From: an uncultured Sphingomonadales bacterium
Lineage (GTDB): Bacteria; Pseudomonadota; Alphaproteobacteria; Sphingomonadales; Sphingomonadaceae
Direction of reading: 5' to 3'
Assembly (NCBI GenBank): GCA_903911985.1
Contig: CAIWFP010000194.1
Coordinates: 1 to 5,801, forward strand
DNA: 5,801 nt
The notes below the pieces were generated by a model. It did not search any database and had not been told where the DNA came from. It saw only the letters and a list, made by a program, of their open reading frames with translations. Made by a program: the position numbers and the translations under genes. This document shows positions 1-4,924 of this stretch, piece after piece (the first letter of the stretch is position 1; the number at the start of each line of letters is the position of its first letter).

Positions 1-104
1 CACCGGGGTTAGAGCTGTCCGGCCTCCCGCCCAAACGCCAATTTGCGCAAAAGCAATGGCGCCGCGTGGCAGAGAGCATAAAGCGATGGGCAGCTATACT
101 GGTT

Positions 105-110
105 GGAGAG
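105..110 (+). promoter_or_regulatory. Ribosome binding site deciding the 116 start
   Basis: GGAGAG is separated by 5 nt (CCCTG) from the ATG at 116. Neither of the two upstream in-frame ATGs has a comparably good site, and only the 116 start places the hydrophobic signal peptide at the N-terminus. The 115 bases before this start hold no gene I can support. A TATACT at 95-100 resembles a -10 box but lies too close to the start and lacks a convincing -35. Confidence 0.65.
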
Positions 111-115
111 CCCTG

Positions 116-976
116 ATGCGCCATCTGCCCATTCTCGCCCTTGCGCTGTGTTCCGCGTCGCCCGCCCTGGCCGATGCGGTGCCCCATCCACATCTCAATT
201 CCGCGACGCCGCGCATTGCGCCTGCCGATCCGGGGCGCAGTCCGGGCTTCATCTTCTACGGCTCCGATCTGGAGCCAACCCCGGCGCAGGCCGCAACCAA
301 CCAGTACTACATCAACACCCACGCCTCGGAGTTCTATCAGCTGGAATTGCAGGTGGAGACAGACGCGGGGCTGCAGACGCCGGTGCTGTGTACCAATGCG
401 CCCGGCTCGTTCCAGCAGGGGTGTGTCATCAATGCAGCCGGGCCCGGCGAGTTAGTCATTCAGGTGAATTACCTCACCCTGCCCGGCTGGCGTGACGGGT
501 TGAAGCTATATGCCCGCGCGCATGTCACCCTGCCGTGGGGTTACAAGGGTGTGTCGAACACATTGGTCGTGCCCTTCGCGCGCAGCCAGACGGCGCCGGT
601 CATCACCGCCCAGTCGAAAACCACCTACAATGCTGACCAGTCCGATTGGGGTCTGCGGCTGGCGGCGACCGGGCTGGACAATACCGCCAATGCCCGGATC
701 GACGGCAACGCCTTTACCGACGCCACGATTGTGGTGGGCGAAAGCGGGAAGGGGACGGCGATCCTTACCCTGCCGCCAGCGGCGCGCTCGGGTGGACACC
801 ACACGGTGCAGCTATGCGACTGGGCGCTGGATAACGGCGGGCCGGGCGAGCGGGCCTCCTGCTCGGCGCCGGTGAGCTATAGCGTGGTTATGGAATTTCA
901 CCGCATGCAGGGCGCTGCCGGGCTAATTCCCCTCCCGGCGCAACGTGCCGGCATGCTGAGCGTTCCGCACAACTGA
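116..976 (+). CDS. Secreted protein of unknown function
   Basis: I do not recognise this 286-residue protein. The ATG at 116 is chosen because GGAGAG lies 5 nt upstream and because it gives a textbook Sec signal peptide: Met-Arg-His, a hydrophobic core (about residues 4-14) and an Ala-Leu-Ala/Asp cleavage site after residue 19. In-frame ATGs at 56 and 86 would bury that signal. Cys12 does not fit a lipobox because Leu precedes it, so signal peptidase I export to periplasm or outside is expected. The mature part is rich in Thr, Val, Gly and Tyr with alternating hydrophobic stretches, suggesting a beta-sandwich. The four mature cysteines fall in two close pairs, Cys92/Cys103 and Cys234/Cys249, consistent with two disulfide-closed loops. 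No catalytic motif or membrane anchor is visible. The last ~25 residues look less structured. It converges on the acyl-CoA synthetase gene with 9 bp between stop codons. Confidence 0.78.
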   Translation: MRHLPILALALCSASPALADAVPHPHLNSATPRIAPADPGRSPGFIFYGSDLEPTPAQAATNQYYINTHASEFYQLELQVETDAGLQTPVLCTNAPGSFQQGCVINAAGPGELVIQVNYLTLPGWRDGLKLYARAHVTLPWGYKGVSNTLVVPFARSQTAPVITAQSKTTYNADQSDWGLRLAATGLDNTANARIDGNAFTDATIVVGESGKGTAILTLPPAARSGGHHTVQLCDWALDNGGPGERASCSAPVSYSVVMEFHRMQGAAGLIPLPAQRAGMLSVPHN

Positions 977-985
977 ACCGCCTTC

Positions 986-2830
986 TCAGCCTCGATACAG
1001 CCCCTCCAGCCTCTCGCCATAACGCTCCTTTATCTTGTGGCGGCGGATTTTGAGGCTGGGGGTCATTTCCTCATTGTCGATCGAGAACGGTTCGTCGGCA
1101 AAGGCGAACTGGCGGATCTTCTCGATAACCGACAGGTCCTCGTTCACCCGGTCTACCGCCGCCCGAATACAGCTGCGGAAAGCGGGCAGGCCCTGCAGCG
1201 CGGCCATATCGAATTTCTCGCCCTCGGCCCGGGCCCATGCCAGGGCCCATTCGGCATCGGGCACCACGAGGCCCACGAGATAGGGCCGCCTGTCGCCGCT
1301 CACCATCGCCTGCGCGATTTCCGGTTGCAGGGTCAGCATGCCTTCCAGCTTCTGGGGGCTGATATTGTCGCCCTTGTCGTTGACGATCATGTCCTTCTTG
1401 CGGTCGGTGATGACGATGCGCCCGGCCTCGTCGAAGTGGCCGATGTCGCCGGTGTGCAGCCAGGGGCCATAATCGGGGCCCTCCGGCCCGGCGATGATCA
1501 CGCGCGCGGTTTCGGCCTCGGCCCGCCAATAGCCCTTCATCACCAGCTCGCCCGCGACGAGGATTTCGCCATCCTCGGCGATCCTGACCCGCACGCCCTT
1601 CATCGGCGGCCCCACCGTATCGAGCTTGAGCCCGGCGGAAGGGCGGGTGACGCTGACAATGGGGCCGGTTTCCGTCTGGCCATAACCCTGCAGCATGGTG
1701 AGGCCGAGCCCGGCAAAGAAGGCGCCGACCTCGGGGTTGAGCGGCGCTCCGCCCGAGACCATCGCCTTGATTCGCCCACCGAAGCGCGCGCGGATCTTGG
1801 GGCGCAGCGTATGTTCCAGCAGGCGGTCCAGCGGCCAGTCGAGCAGATGATGGACACCCTTTTGCCGCCGCTGGCTCAGCGCCGTCGCCCTGTCCAGCAA
1901 CAGCCGCGCGAGACTGCCCTGTTTCTCCACCTGATGGATGATCCGTGTGCGCATCACCTCGAAAAGGCGCGGCACCACCACCATCACGGTGGGGCGCACC
2001 TCCTCGATATTGCTGGAAAGCTTGTCCAGCCCTTCGGCGTAGTAGATCTGGGCGCCAAGGCCGATGGGCAGATGCTGCCCGGCGGTGTGCTCATAGGAGT
2101 GGGAGAGCGGCAGGAAGGAGAGGAACACCTCGTCCCCCAGATTGAAATCCTCCACCAGCAGGCGGTGGACGCCATCCACATTGCGCAGCAGGGCGCCGTG
2201 GTGCTGCATCACCCCGCGCGGGGCGCCGCCGGTGCCGCTGGTATAGATAAGGCAGGCGATGTCGTCGCGGGTGATGGCGCTGATCCGCGCGTCAACGGCG
2301 GTACGGGCGGCAACCGCGTCGCCCGAAAGCAGGGCCTCCCACCCGGGATATTCCACCGCGCCCGCCTGAGTCGCGCCCAGCGGCTCCATGCCGATGACAT
2401 GGCTCGCCTCGCCCGACGAGAGCACGGCGGGCAGCAGCGGTTTGGCCAGCTTGGCAGTGGAGACGATAACCGCCCGCGCGCCCGAGTTTTCCAGCACATG
2501 GACATGATCGCGGGTGGTGTTGGTGGTATAGGCGGGCACGGTAATCGCCCCCGCGGCCATGATCGCCAGATCGGCGATGGCCCATTCGGGGCGGTTCTCG
2601 GCAACCAGCATCACCCGGTCGCGCCCCTCGGCCCTGCTGCCGGTGCCAATGCCGAGGCGTCGCAGCCCTTCCGCCAGCAGGCAAACGCGATCTGCCGCCT
2701 CGGCCCAGCTCAGGCTTTGCCAGCGCCCATCGCGCTTGGACCACAGGAAGGGGCGGTCGCCCAGCTCGTCGGCGCGGGCTAGAAACATCGCGACGAGATT
2801 CGGGCAGGAGTCAAAATCGAAAAGCCGCAC
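986..2830 (-). CDS. Long-chain acyl-CoA synthetase, AMP-forming
   Basis: Activates fatty acids with ATP and CoA to acyl-CoA (via acyl-AMP) for beta-oxidation or lipid synthesis. It belongs to the ANL/AMP-binding superfamily, long-chain FadD15/FAA1-like group. Numbered from the GTG at 2830 (614 residues): P-loop YTSGTGGAPRG at 196-206, with Arg in place of the usual final Lys; GYGQTETGP (A5) at 382-390; LHTGD (A7) at 458-462; DRKKDMIVNDKGDNISP hinge/A8 at 476-492; and the A10 catalytic lysine in TPSLKIRRHKI, Lys594. It looks intact and cytosolic. The GTG start is preferred: AGAGGA sits 6 nt upstream, the length fits the family (~600 aa), and the open frame further upstream (ATGs at 2914, 2953, 3055) encodes Pro/Arg-rich low-complexity sequence running into an intergenic repeat. 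The ATG at 2914 (642 aa, weaker AGAGG site) is the main alternative. Substrate chain length cannot be read from sequence. Confidence 0.93.
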   Translation of the reverse strand: MRLFDFDSCPNLVAMFLARADELGDRPFLWSKRDGRWQSLSWAEAADRVCLLAEGLRRLGIGTGSRAEGRDRVMLVAENRPEWAIADLAIMAAGAITVPAYTTNTTRDHVHVLENSGARAVIVSTAKLAKPLLPAVLSSGEASHVIGMEPLGATQAGAVEYPGWEALLSGDAVAARTAVDARISAITRDDIACLIYTSGTGGAPRGVMQHHGALLRNVDGVHRLLVEDFNLGDEVFLSFLPLSHSYEHTAGQHLPIGLGAQIYYAEGLDKLSSNIEEVRPTVMVVVPRLFEVMRTRIIHQVEKQGSLARLLLDRATALSQRRQKGVHHLLDWPLDRLLEHTLRPKIRARFGGRIKAMVSGGAPLNPEVGAFFAGLGLTMLQGYGQTETGPIVSVTRPSAGLKLDTVGPPMKGVRVRIAEDGEILVAGELVMKGYWRAEAETARVIIAGPEGPDYGPWLHTGDIGHFDEAGRIVITDRKKDMIVNDKGDNISPQKLEGMLTLQPEIAQAMVSGDRRPYLVGLVVPDAEWALAWARAEGEKFDMAALQGLPAFRSCIRAAVDRVNEDLSVIEKIRQFAFADEPFSIDNEEMTPSLKIRRHKIKERYGERLEGLYRG

Positions 2831-2836
2831 GCTGGT

Positions 2837-2842
2837 TCCTCT
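2837..2842 (-). promoter_or_regulatory. Shine-Dalgarno supporting the GTG start at 2830
   Basis: On the minus strand AGAGGA is followed by 6 nt (ACCAGC) and then GTG at 2830-2828. This is the best ribosome binding site upstream of the acyl-CoA synthetase. A CATAAT hexamer (minus strand, 2855-2850), one mismatch from the -10 consensus, lies just upstream. If it is a real -10 box, transcription would begin near 2843 and the ATG at 2914 could not be used. The matching -35 is poor (TTTTGC, 15-nt spacer), so the promoter is only suggestive. Confidence 0.55.
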
Positions 2843-2854
2843 GCCCCGTATTAT

Positions 2855-2896
2855 GGGGGTGGTATAGGGCGCAAAAGGGGGGCGGGGAAAGGGGGG
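2855..2896 (+). other. G-run cluster, potential G-quadruplex
   Basis: Five runs of three or more G lie on the plus strand at 2855-2859, 2867-2869, 2877-2882, 2884-2887 and 2891-2896, with spacers of 7, 7, 1 and 3 nt. This meets the usual G3+/N1-7 rule for an intramolecular quadruplex. It lies 25-66 nt upstream of the acyl-CoA synthetase GTG, on that gene's template strand, so the mRNA sense is C-rich. Base composition alone can produce such runs in GC-rich DNA, and no function is shown. Confidence 0.45.
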
Positions 2897-2999
2897 AGTT
2901 CGCAGCGTGTCCATGGCGGCCTCTGCCTTTGCCGCAGCTCCCTGGAGCCGCATTGCCGTGAGGCGCAAGGCCGAGAGGTTAGGGCTGGGCAATGCAGTA

Positions 3000-3026
3000 A
3001 TGGGGTTTGGGGCCCAAGGCCCCGAG
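3000..3026 (+). repeat. 27-bp palindromic repeat, copy A (downstream of pyrD)
   Basis: This copy matches the reverse complement of 4151-4177 at 25 of 27 positions. It has an asymmetric head (ATGGGGTTT) followed by a hairpin, GGGGCC-CAA-GGCCCC, at 3009-3023 (6-bp stem). It lies 35 nt past the pyrD stop. It could mark the 3' end of pyrD mRNA as a structural barrier, but there is no U-tract, so it is not a classical intrinsic terminator. A related GGCCTTGCGCC motif follows on the minus strand at 2972-2962. The overall look is of a REP-like intergenic element; its family is unidentified. Confidence 0.7.
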
Positions 3027-3060
3027 CCTCGCCATTTCCGCCCAATCACCCGCAACCCAA

Positions 3061-4095
3061 TTATTCGCTGCCCACAGCCTCGGCGATAGTGGCAAAACCG
3101 TCCCGCCGCATCAGCGCCTCCAGCCCCGCCGTGATCCGCCGCGCGATGCCCGGCCCTTCATAGACCATCGCGCTGTATAGCTGCACGAGGCTGGCCCCGG
3201 CGCGGATGCGCTCCCACGCATCCTCGGCCGTGGCGATGCCGCCCGCGCCCACCAGCGGCACCGCGCCGCCAGTGGCCTTGCGGAAGCTGCGCAAGGTGGT
3301 CAGCGCCAGCGCCTTCAGCGGCGCGCCCGACAGGCCTCCCGCCTCGCCGGCATGGGCAGAGGCGAGGGGCGGGCGGGTGATGGTGGTATTCGAGACGATC
3401 AGCCCGCCAAGGTTCTTGTCGATGGCGATGCGGGCAATGGCGTCGATATCAGCGGGCTGCAGATCGGGCGCCACTTTGAGGAACACCGGCGGGGCAGATG
3501 GCCCCTGGCCCCGGGCGGCCAATACACCATCGAGCAAACCCGCCAGCGCGCCTTCGTCCTGCAGGGCACGCAGCCCCGGGGTGTTGGGGCTGCTCACGTT
3601 GACGGCCAGATAACTGGCTAGCGGCGCCATGAGTGCGGCCATGGTGGCGTAATCGGCGATGCGGTCAGCGGAATCCTTGTTGGCGCCAATGTTGATGCCC
3701 ACCACACCGGGATTGCCCAATCGCGCCGCCAGCCTTTGGGCGGCCACCTCGCCGCCGCCATTGTTAAAGCCCATGCGGTTGATCACCGCGCGATCCTCCA
3801 CCAGCCGGAACAGGCGGGGGCGGGGGTTGCCCGCCTGCGGCAAGGGGGTGATCGAGCCCACCTCGGCAAAGCCAAAGCCGAGGCCGAGCAGCGCGTCTGG
3901 CACTTCGCCGTCCTTGTCGAAACCGGCCGCCATGCCGACAGGGTTGGGAAAATGGATCCCCGCCACGCTGGTGGACAGTGGGCCGGAAGAAGGCGCGGCG
4001 CGGCGCGGCATAAATTTCAGCACCGACAGCGCCAAGCCATGGGCGGTTTCGGCATCAAGGCGGTAAAGCAGCGGACGGAGCAGGGAATAAAGCAT
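3061..4095 (-). CDS. pyrD: Dihydroorotate dehydrogenase (quinone), class 2
   Basis: Oxidises dihydroorotate to orotate in de novo pyrimidine synthesis, passing electrons through FMN to membrane quinone. At 344 residues it has normal class 2 length. The N-terminus (LYSLLRPLLYRLDAETAHGL) is the amphipathic helical extension that docks class 2 enzymes to the membrane. FMN/substrate segments are all present: PNPVGMAAGFDKDG at 50-63; a GSITPLPQAGNPRPR then NRMGFNNGG stretch at about 80-114; NVSSPNTPGLRALQ at 166-179 carrying the class 2 catalytic serine (Ser169); FLKVAPDL near 205-212; SNTTITRP near 235-242; LVGAGGI at 281-287; and QLYSAMVYEGP at 305-315. The ATG at 4095 has GGAG 4 nt upstream. 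The in-frame ATG at 4170 is rejected because it lies inside an intergenic repeat and adds residues before the conserved N-terminus. It is transcribed divergently from the Rrf2/suf operon. The gene appears intact. Confidence 0.97.
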   Translation of the reverse strand: MLYSLLRPLLYRLDAETAHGLALSVLKFMPRRAAPSSGPLSTSVAGIHFPNPVGMAAGFDKDGEVPDALLGLGFGFAEVGSITPLPQAGNPRPRLFRLVEDRAVINRMGFNNGGGEVAAQRLAARLGNPGVVGINIGANKDSADRIADYATMAALMAPLASYLAVNVSSPNTPGLRALQDEGALAGLLDGVLAARGQGPSAPPVFLKVAPDLQPADIDAIARIAIDKNLGGLIVSNTTITRPPLASAHAGEAGGLSGAPLKALALTTLRSFRKATGGAVPLVGAGGIATAEDAWERIRAGASLVQLYSAMVYEGPGIARRITAGLEALMRRDGFATIAEAVGSE

Positions 4096-4117
4096 GGCGC
4101 TCCGACTAAGGCGCAAA

Positions 4118-4145
4118 GGGGCGAGGGGCAAGGGCTGGCAAGGGG
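4118..4145 (+). other. G-run cluster, potential G-quadruplex
   Basis: Four plus-strand G-runs at 4118-4121, 4125-4128, 4132-4134 and 4142-4145 have spacers of 3, 3 and 7 nt, fitting the G3+/N1-7 rule. The cluster lies 22-50 nt upstream of the pyrD ATG on its template strand, a position similar to that of the cluster before the acyl-CoA synthetase. Whether it folds or matters is unknown. Confidence 0.45.
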
Positions 4146-4150
4146 ATAGA

Positions 4151-4177
4151 CCCGGGGCCTTAGGCCCCAAACCCCAT
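4151..4177 (-). repeat. 27-bp palindromic repeat, copy B (upstream of pyrD)
   Basis: This is the inverted partner of the copy at 3000-3026, 25 of 27 bases identical when read on the minus strand. The core GGGGCCT-T-AGGCCCC at 4154-4168 is a perfect 7-bp inverted repeat around one base. It lies 55 nt upstream of the pyrD ATG. Beyond it on the plus strand are TCGGCCTTGGCGCC (4183-4196) and GGCCTTGCGCC (4251-4261), both echoing the motif that accompanies copy A, so the similarity extends past the 27-bp core in the same relative order. Confidence 0.7.
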
Positions 4178-4182
4178 AGCTG

Positions 4183-4271
4183 TCGGCCTTGGCGCCCCGG
4201 TTCGGCCTCGTGCCTTGCCGCGAAGCGGCTTTAACAGCCTGCTGCGCCGGGGCCTTGCGCCACGGCCGAAC
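4183..4271. repeat. GC-rich fold-back region with nested inverted motifs
   Basis: GTTCGGCC at 4200-4207 is the exact reverse complement of GGCCGAAC at 4264-4271. Between them GCCGC-GAA-GCGGC (4217-4229) makes a 5-bp stem with a 3-nt loop followed by TTTAA. Outer pieces TGGCGC and CCCGG (4190-4200) also have partial complements at 4247-4262. The stretch could fold back on itself as a REP-like or cruciform element. It has no coding signal. Folding strength has not been calculated. Confidence 0.4.
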
Positions 4272-4299
4272 TGATGCGGAACGCTGACAGGGAAGGGGT

Positions 4300-4317
4300 G
4301 CAGGGGCTAGCCCCTGC
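4300..4317. repeat. 18-bp perfect palindrome
   Basis: GCAGGGGCTAGCCCCTGC is fully self-complementary, with 9-bp half-sites and no spacer, preceded by GGAAGGGGT. It is 95 bp upstream of the regulator ATG and about 25 bp upstream of the likely -35 box. It may be a dimeric-protein site or another intergenic repeat module; the second seems more likely given the repeats to its left. Confidence 0.55.
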
Positions 4318-4341
4318 GAAACTAAACCTCTCTAAACGCTC

Positions 4342-4370
4342 TTGCCAGCCGGTTCCCACGCGCCTATCTA
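4342..4370 (+). promoter_or_regulatory. Candidate sigma70-type promoter for the Rrf2-suf operon
   Basis: TTGCCA at 4342-4347 matches five of six -35 consensus bases. With an exact 17-nt spacer it is followed by TATCTA at 4365-4370, a weak -10 keeping the initial TAT. Transcription would start near 4377, leaving a leader of about 35 nt before the ATG at 4412. It lies in the only AT-richer part of the intergenic region. The -10 match is modest, so this is a prediction. Confidence 0.45.
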
Positions 4371-4397
4371 AAACCAGACCAATTCAATCCGATTTTA
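4369..4397. promoter_or_regulatory. Candidate operator, imperfect inverted repeat
   Basis: TAAAACCAGA (4369-4378) and TCCGATTTTA (4388-4397) are inverted copies matching at 8 of 10 positions, 9 nt apart, giving a 29-bp dyad. It covers the predicted -10 box and start site. Rrf2 proteins bind long dyads of about this size as dimers and commonly repress their own suf or isc operon, so autoregulation here is a natural inference. The sequence does not match the E. coli IscR type 1 consensus as I know it. Confidence 0.4.
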
Positions 4398-4411
4398 AGC
4401 AGGCACCCCCG

Positions 4412-4924
4412 ATGCGCCTTTCCAGCATGGCCGATTATGCCGTTGTGGCAATGACCGCCGCCGCCCGCCACTGCGGCACCAGCCCTGCGCCTTTGCCGGG
4501 GGCAAAGCGTCGCCCGCCGTTTAACGCCAGCATTCTGGCCGAGGAGACCGGCTTGCCCGCGCCCACCGTGCAAAAGCTGGTTAGCCGTCTGGTGGCGGCG
4601 GGGCTGCTGCGTTCGACGCGCGGGGCGGGTGGGGGCCTCAGGCTCGCGCGTCCGGCGGCGGCGATCAATCTGGCCGAGATTATCGAGGCGGTGGAGGGGC
4701 CGATCGCGCTGACCGCCTGCACCAAGGGTTCCGAGGGAGGCGAATCGCGCAGCGATTGCTCGCTGGAGGAGGCCTGCCATGTGCGCCCGCACTGGGGCGT
4801 GGTGAATGCGGCGATGCGCGGGGCGCTGGCCGATGTGCCGCTCAGCCGTCTGGTGCGCGGGGTGGAGGCGGCTGTCCCGCCTGCCCACGCCCCAGCCGCC
4901 CATCAGCTGGAGGCAGCGCAGTGA
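4412..4924 (+). CDS. Rrf2-family SUF operon regulator (Fe-S sensor type)
   Basis: A 170-residue winged-helix DNA-binding protein of the Rrf2/IscR family, most like the SUF-system regulators of proteobacteria. MRLSSMADYAVVAMTA is the family's first helix. The helix-turn-helix spans about 39-66 (ILAEETGLPAPTVQKLVSRL and following), the wing about 67-82 (RGAGGGLRLARP), and the dimerisation helix follows (IIEAVEGPIALTAC). Cluster-ligand cysteines are Cys103, Cys116 and Cys122, spaced C-x12-C-x5-C rather than IscR's C-x5-C-x5-C. Aligning on the following Trp128, the IscR His107 position is Arg125, with His123 and His127 nearby. Residues ~21-36 are a Pro/Arg-rich insertion relative to IscR. The ATG at 4412 is set by the family N-terminus; its Shine-Dalgarno is weak (AGG, 8 nt away). 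The stop overlaps the sufB start by 4 bp, so they are one transcription unit. Predicted role: sensing Fe-S status and controlling the suf operon, including itself. Confidence 0.93.
   Translation: MRLSSMADYAVVAMTAAARHCGTSPAPLPGAKRRPPFNASILAEETGLPAPTVQKLVSRLVAAGLLRSTRGAGGGLRLARPAAAINLAEIIEAVEGPIALTACTKGSEGGESRSDCSLEEACHVRPHWGVVNAAMRGALADVPLSRLVRGVEAAVPPAHAPAAHQLEAAQ
4909..4913 (+). promoter_or_regulatory. Shine-Dalgarno deciding the sufB GTG start
   Basis: GGAGG inside the last codons of the regulator is followed by 7 nt (CAGCGCA) and then GTG at 4921. No ATG with a comparable site occurs near the beginning of the SufB homology. The GTGA arrangement (start 4921-4923, regulator stop 4922-4924) is typical of translational coupling. 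Confidence 0.8.

Larger units (their letters stand above)
4096..4411. other. Divergent intergenic region pyrD / Rrf2 regulator
   Basis: These 316 bases separate the two divergent starts and hold no credible gene. From left to right they contain a G-run cluster (4118-4145), a 27-bp repeat (4151-4177), a mosaic of GC-rich inverted motifs including a GCCGC-GAA-GCGGC hairpin (4183-4271), an 18-bp perfect palindrome (4300-4317), and then a more AT-rich 90-bp stretch with the candidate promoter and operator for the regulator. An open plus-strand frame continues upstream of 4412 to an ATG at 4274, but that part crosses the palindrome and has no regulator homology. Confidence 0.8.

Noticed and set aside
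95..100. TATACT as the -10 box of the secreted-protein gene
   Set aside because: The transcript would start inside the ribosome binding site, and the 72-77 region does not resemble a -35 box.
126..155. Lipoprotein signal at Cys12 of the secreted protein
   Set aside because: Leu at position -1 before the cysteine violates the lipobox, and an Ala-X-Ala signal peptidase I site follows directly.
1037..2782. A 581-codon plus-strand open frame antisense to the acyl-CoA synthetase
   Set aside because: It is an exact shadow of a confidently identified gene. GC-rich codon use suppresses stops on the opposite strand. Its translation is rich in His, Gly and Arg without domain motifs.
3000..3026. Intrinsic terminator for pyrD
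   Set aside because: The hairpin is good, but no U-tract follows on the minus strand; AAACCCC comes next. It is kept as a repeat only.
3736..4149. Plus-strand open frames over the pyrD 5' half
   Set aside because: They overlap conserved PyrD motifs and run out into the repeat and G-run region. No start signal or domain is visible.
4133..4350. Exact 10-bp inverted pair GGCTGGCAAG / CTTGCCAGCC (4133-4142, 4341-4350), as divergent matching -35 boxes
   Set aside because: The pyrD-facing copy has no acceptable -10 at proper spacing (CTTTGC), so the match is probably coincidental in GC-rich DNA.
4274..4411. N-terminal extension of the Rrf2 regulator to an ATG at 4274
   Set aside because: The added 46 residues have no family similarity, cross the palindrome and the predicted promoter, and would precede the conserved MRLSSMADYA start.
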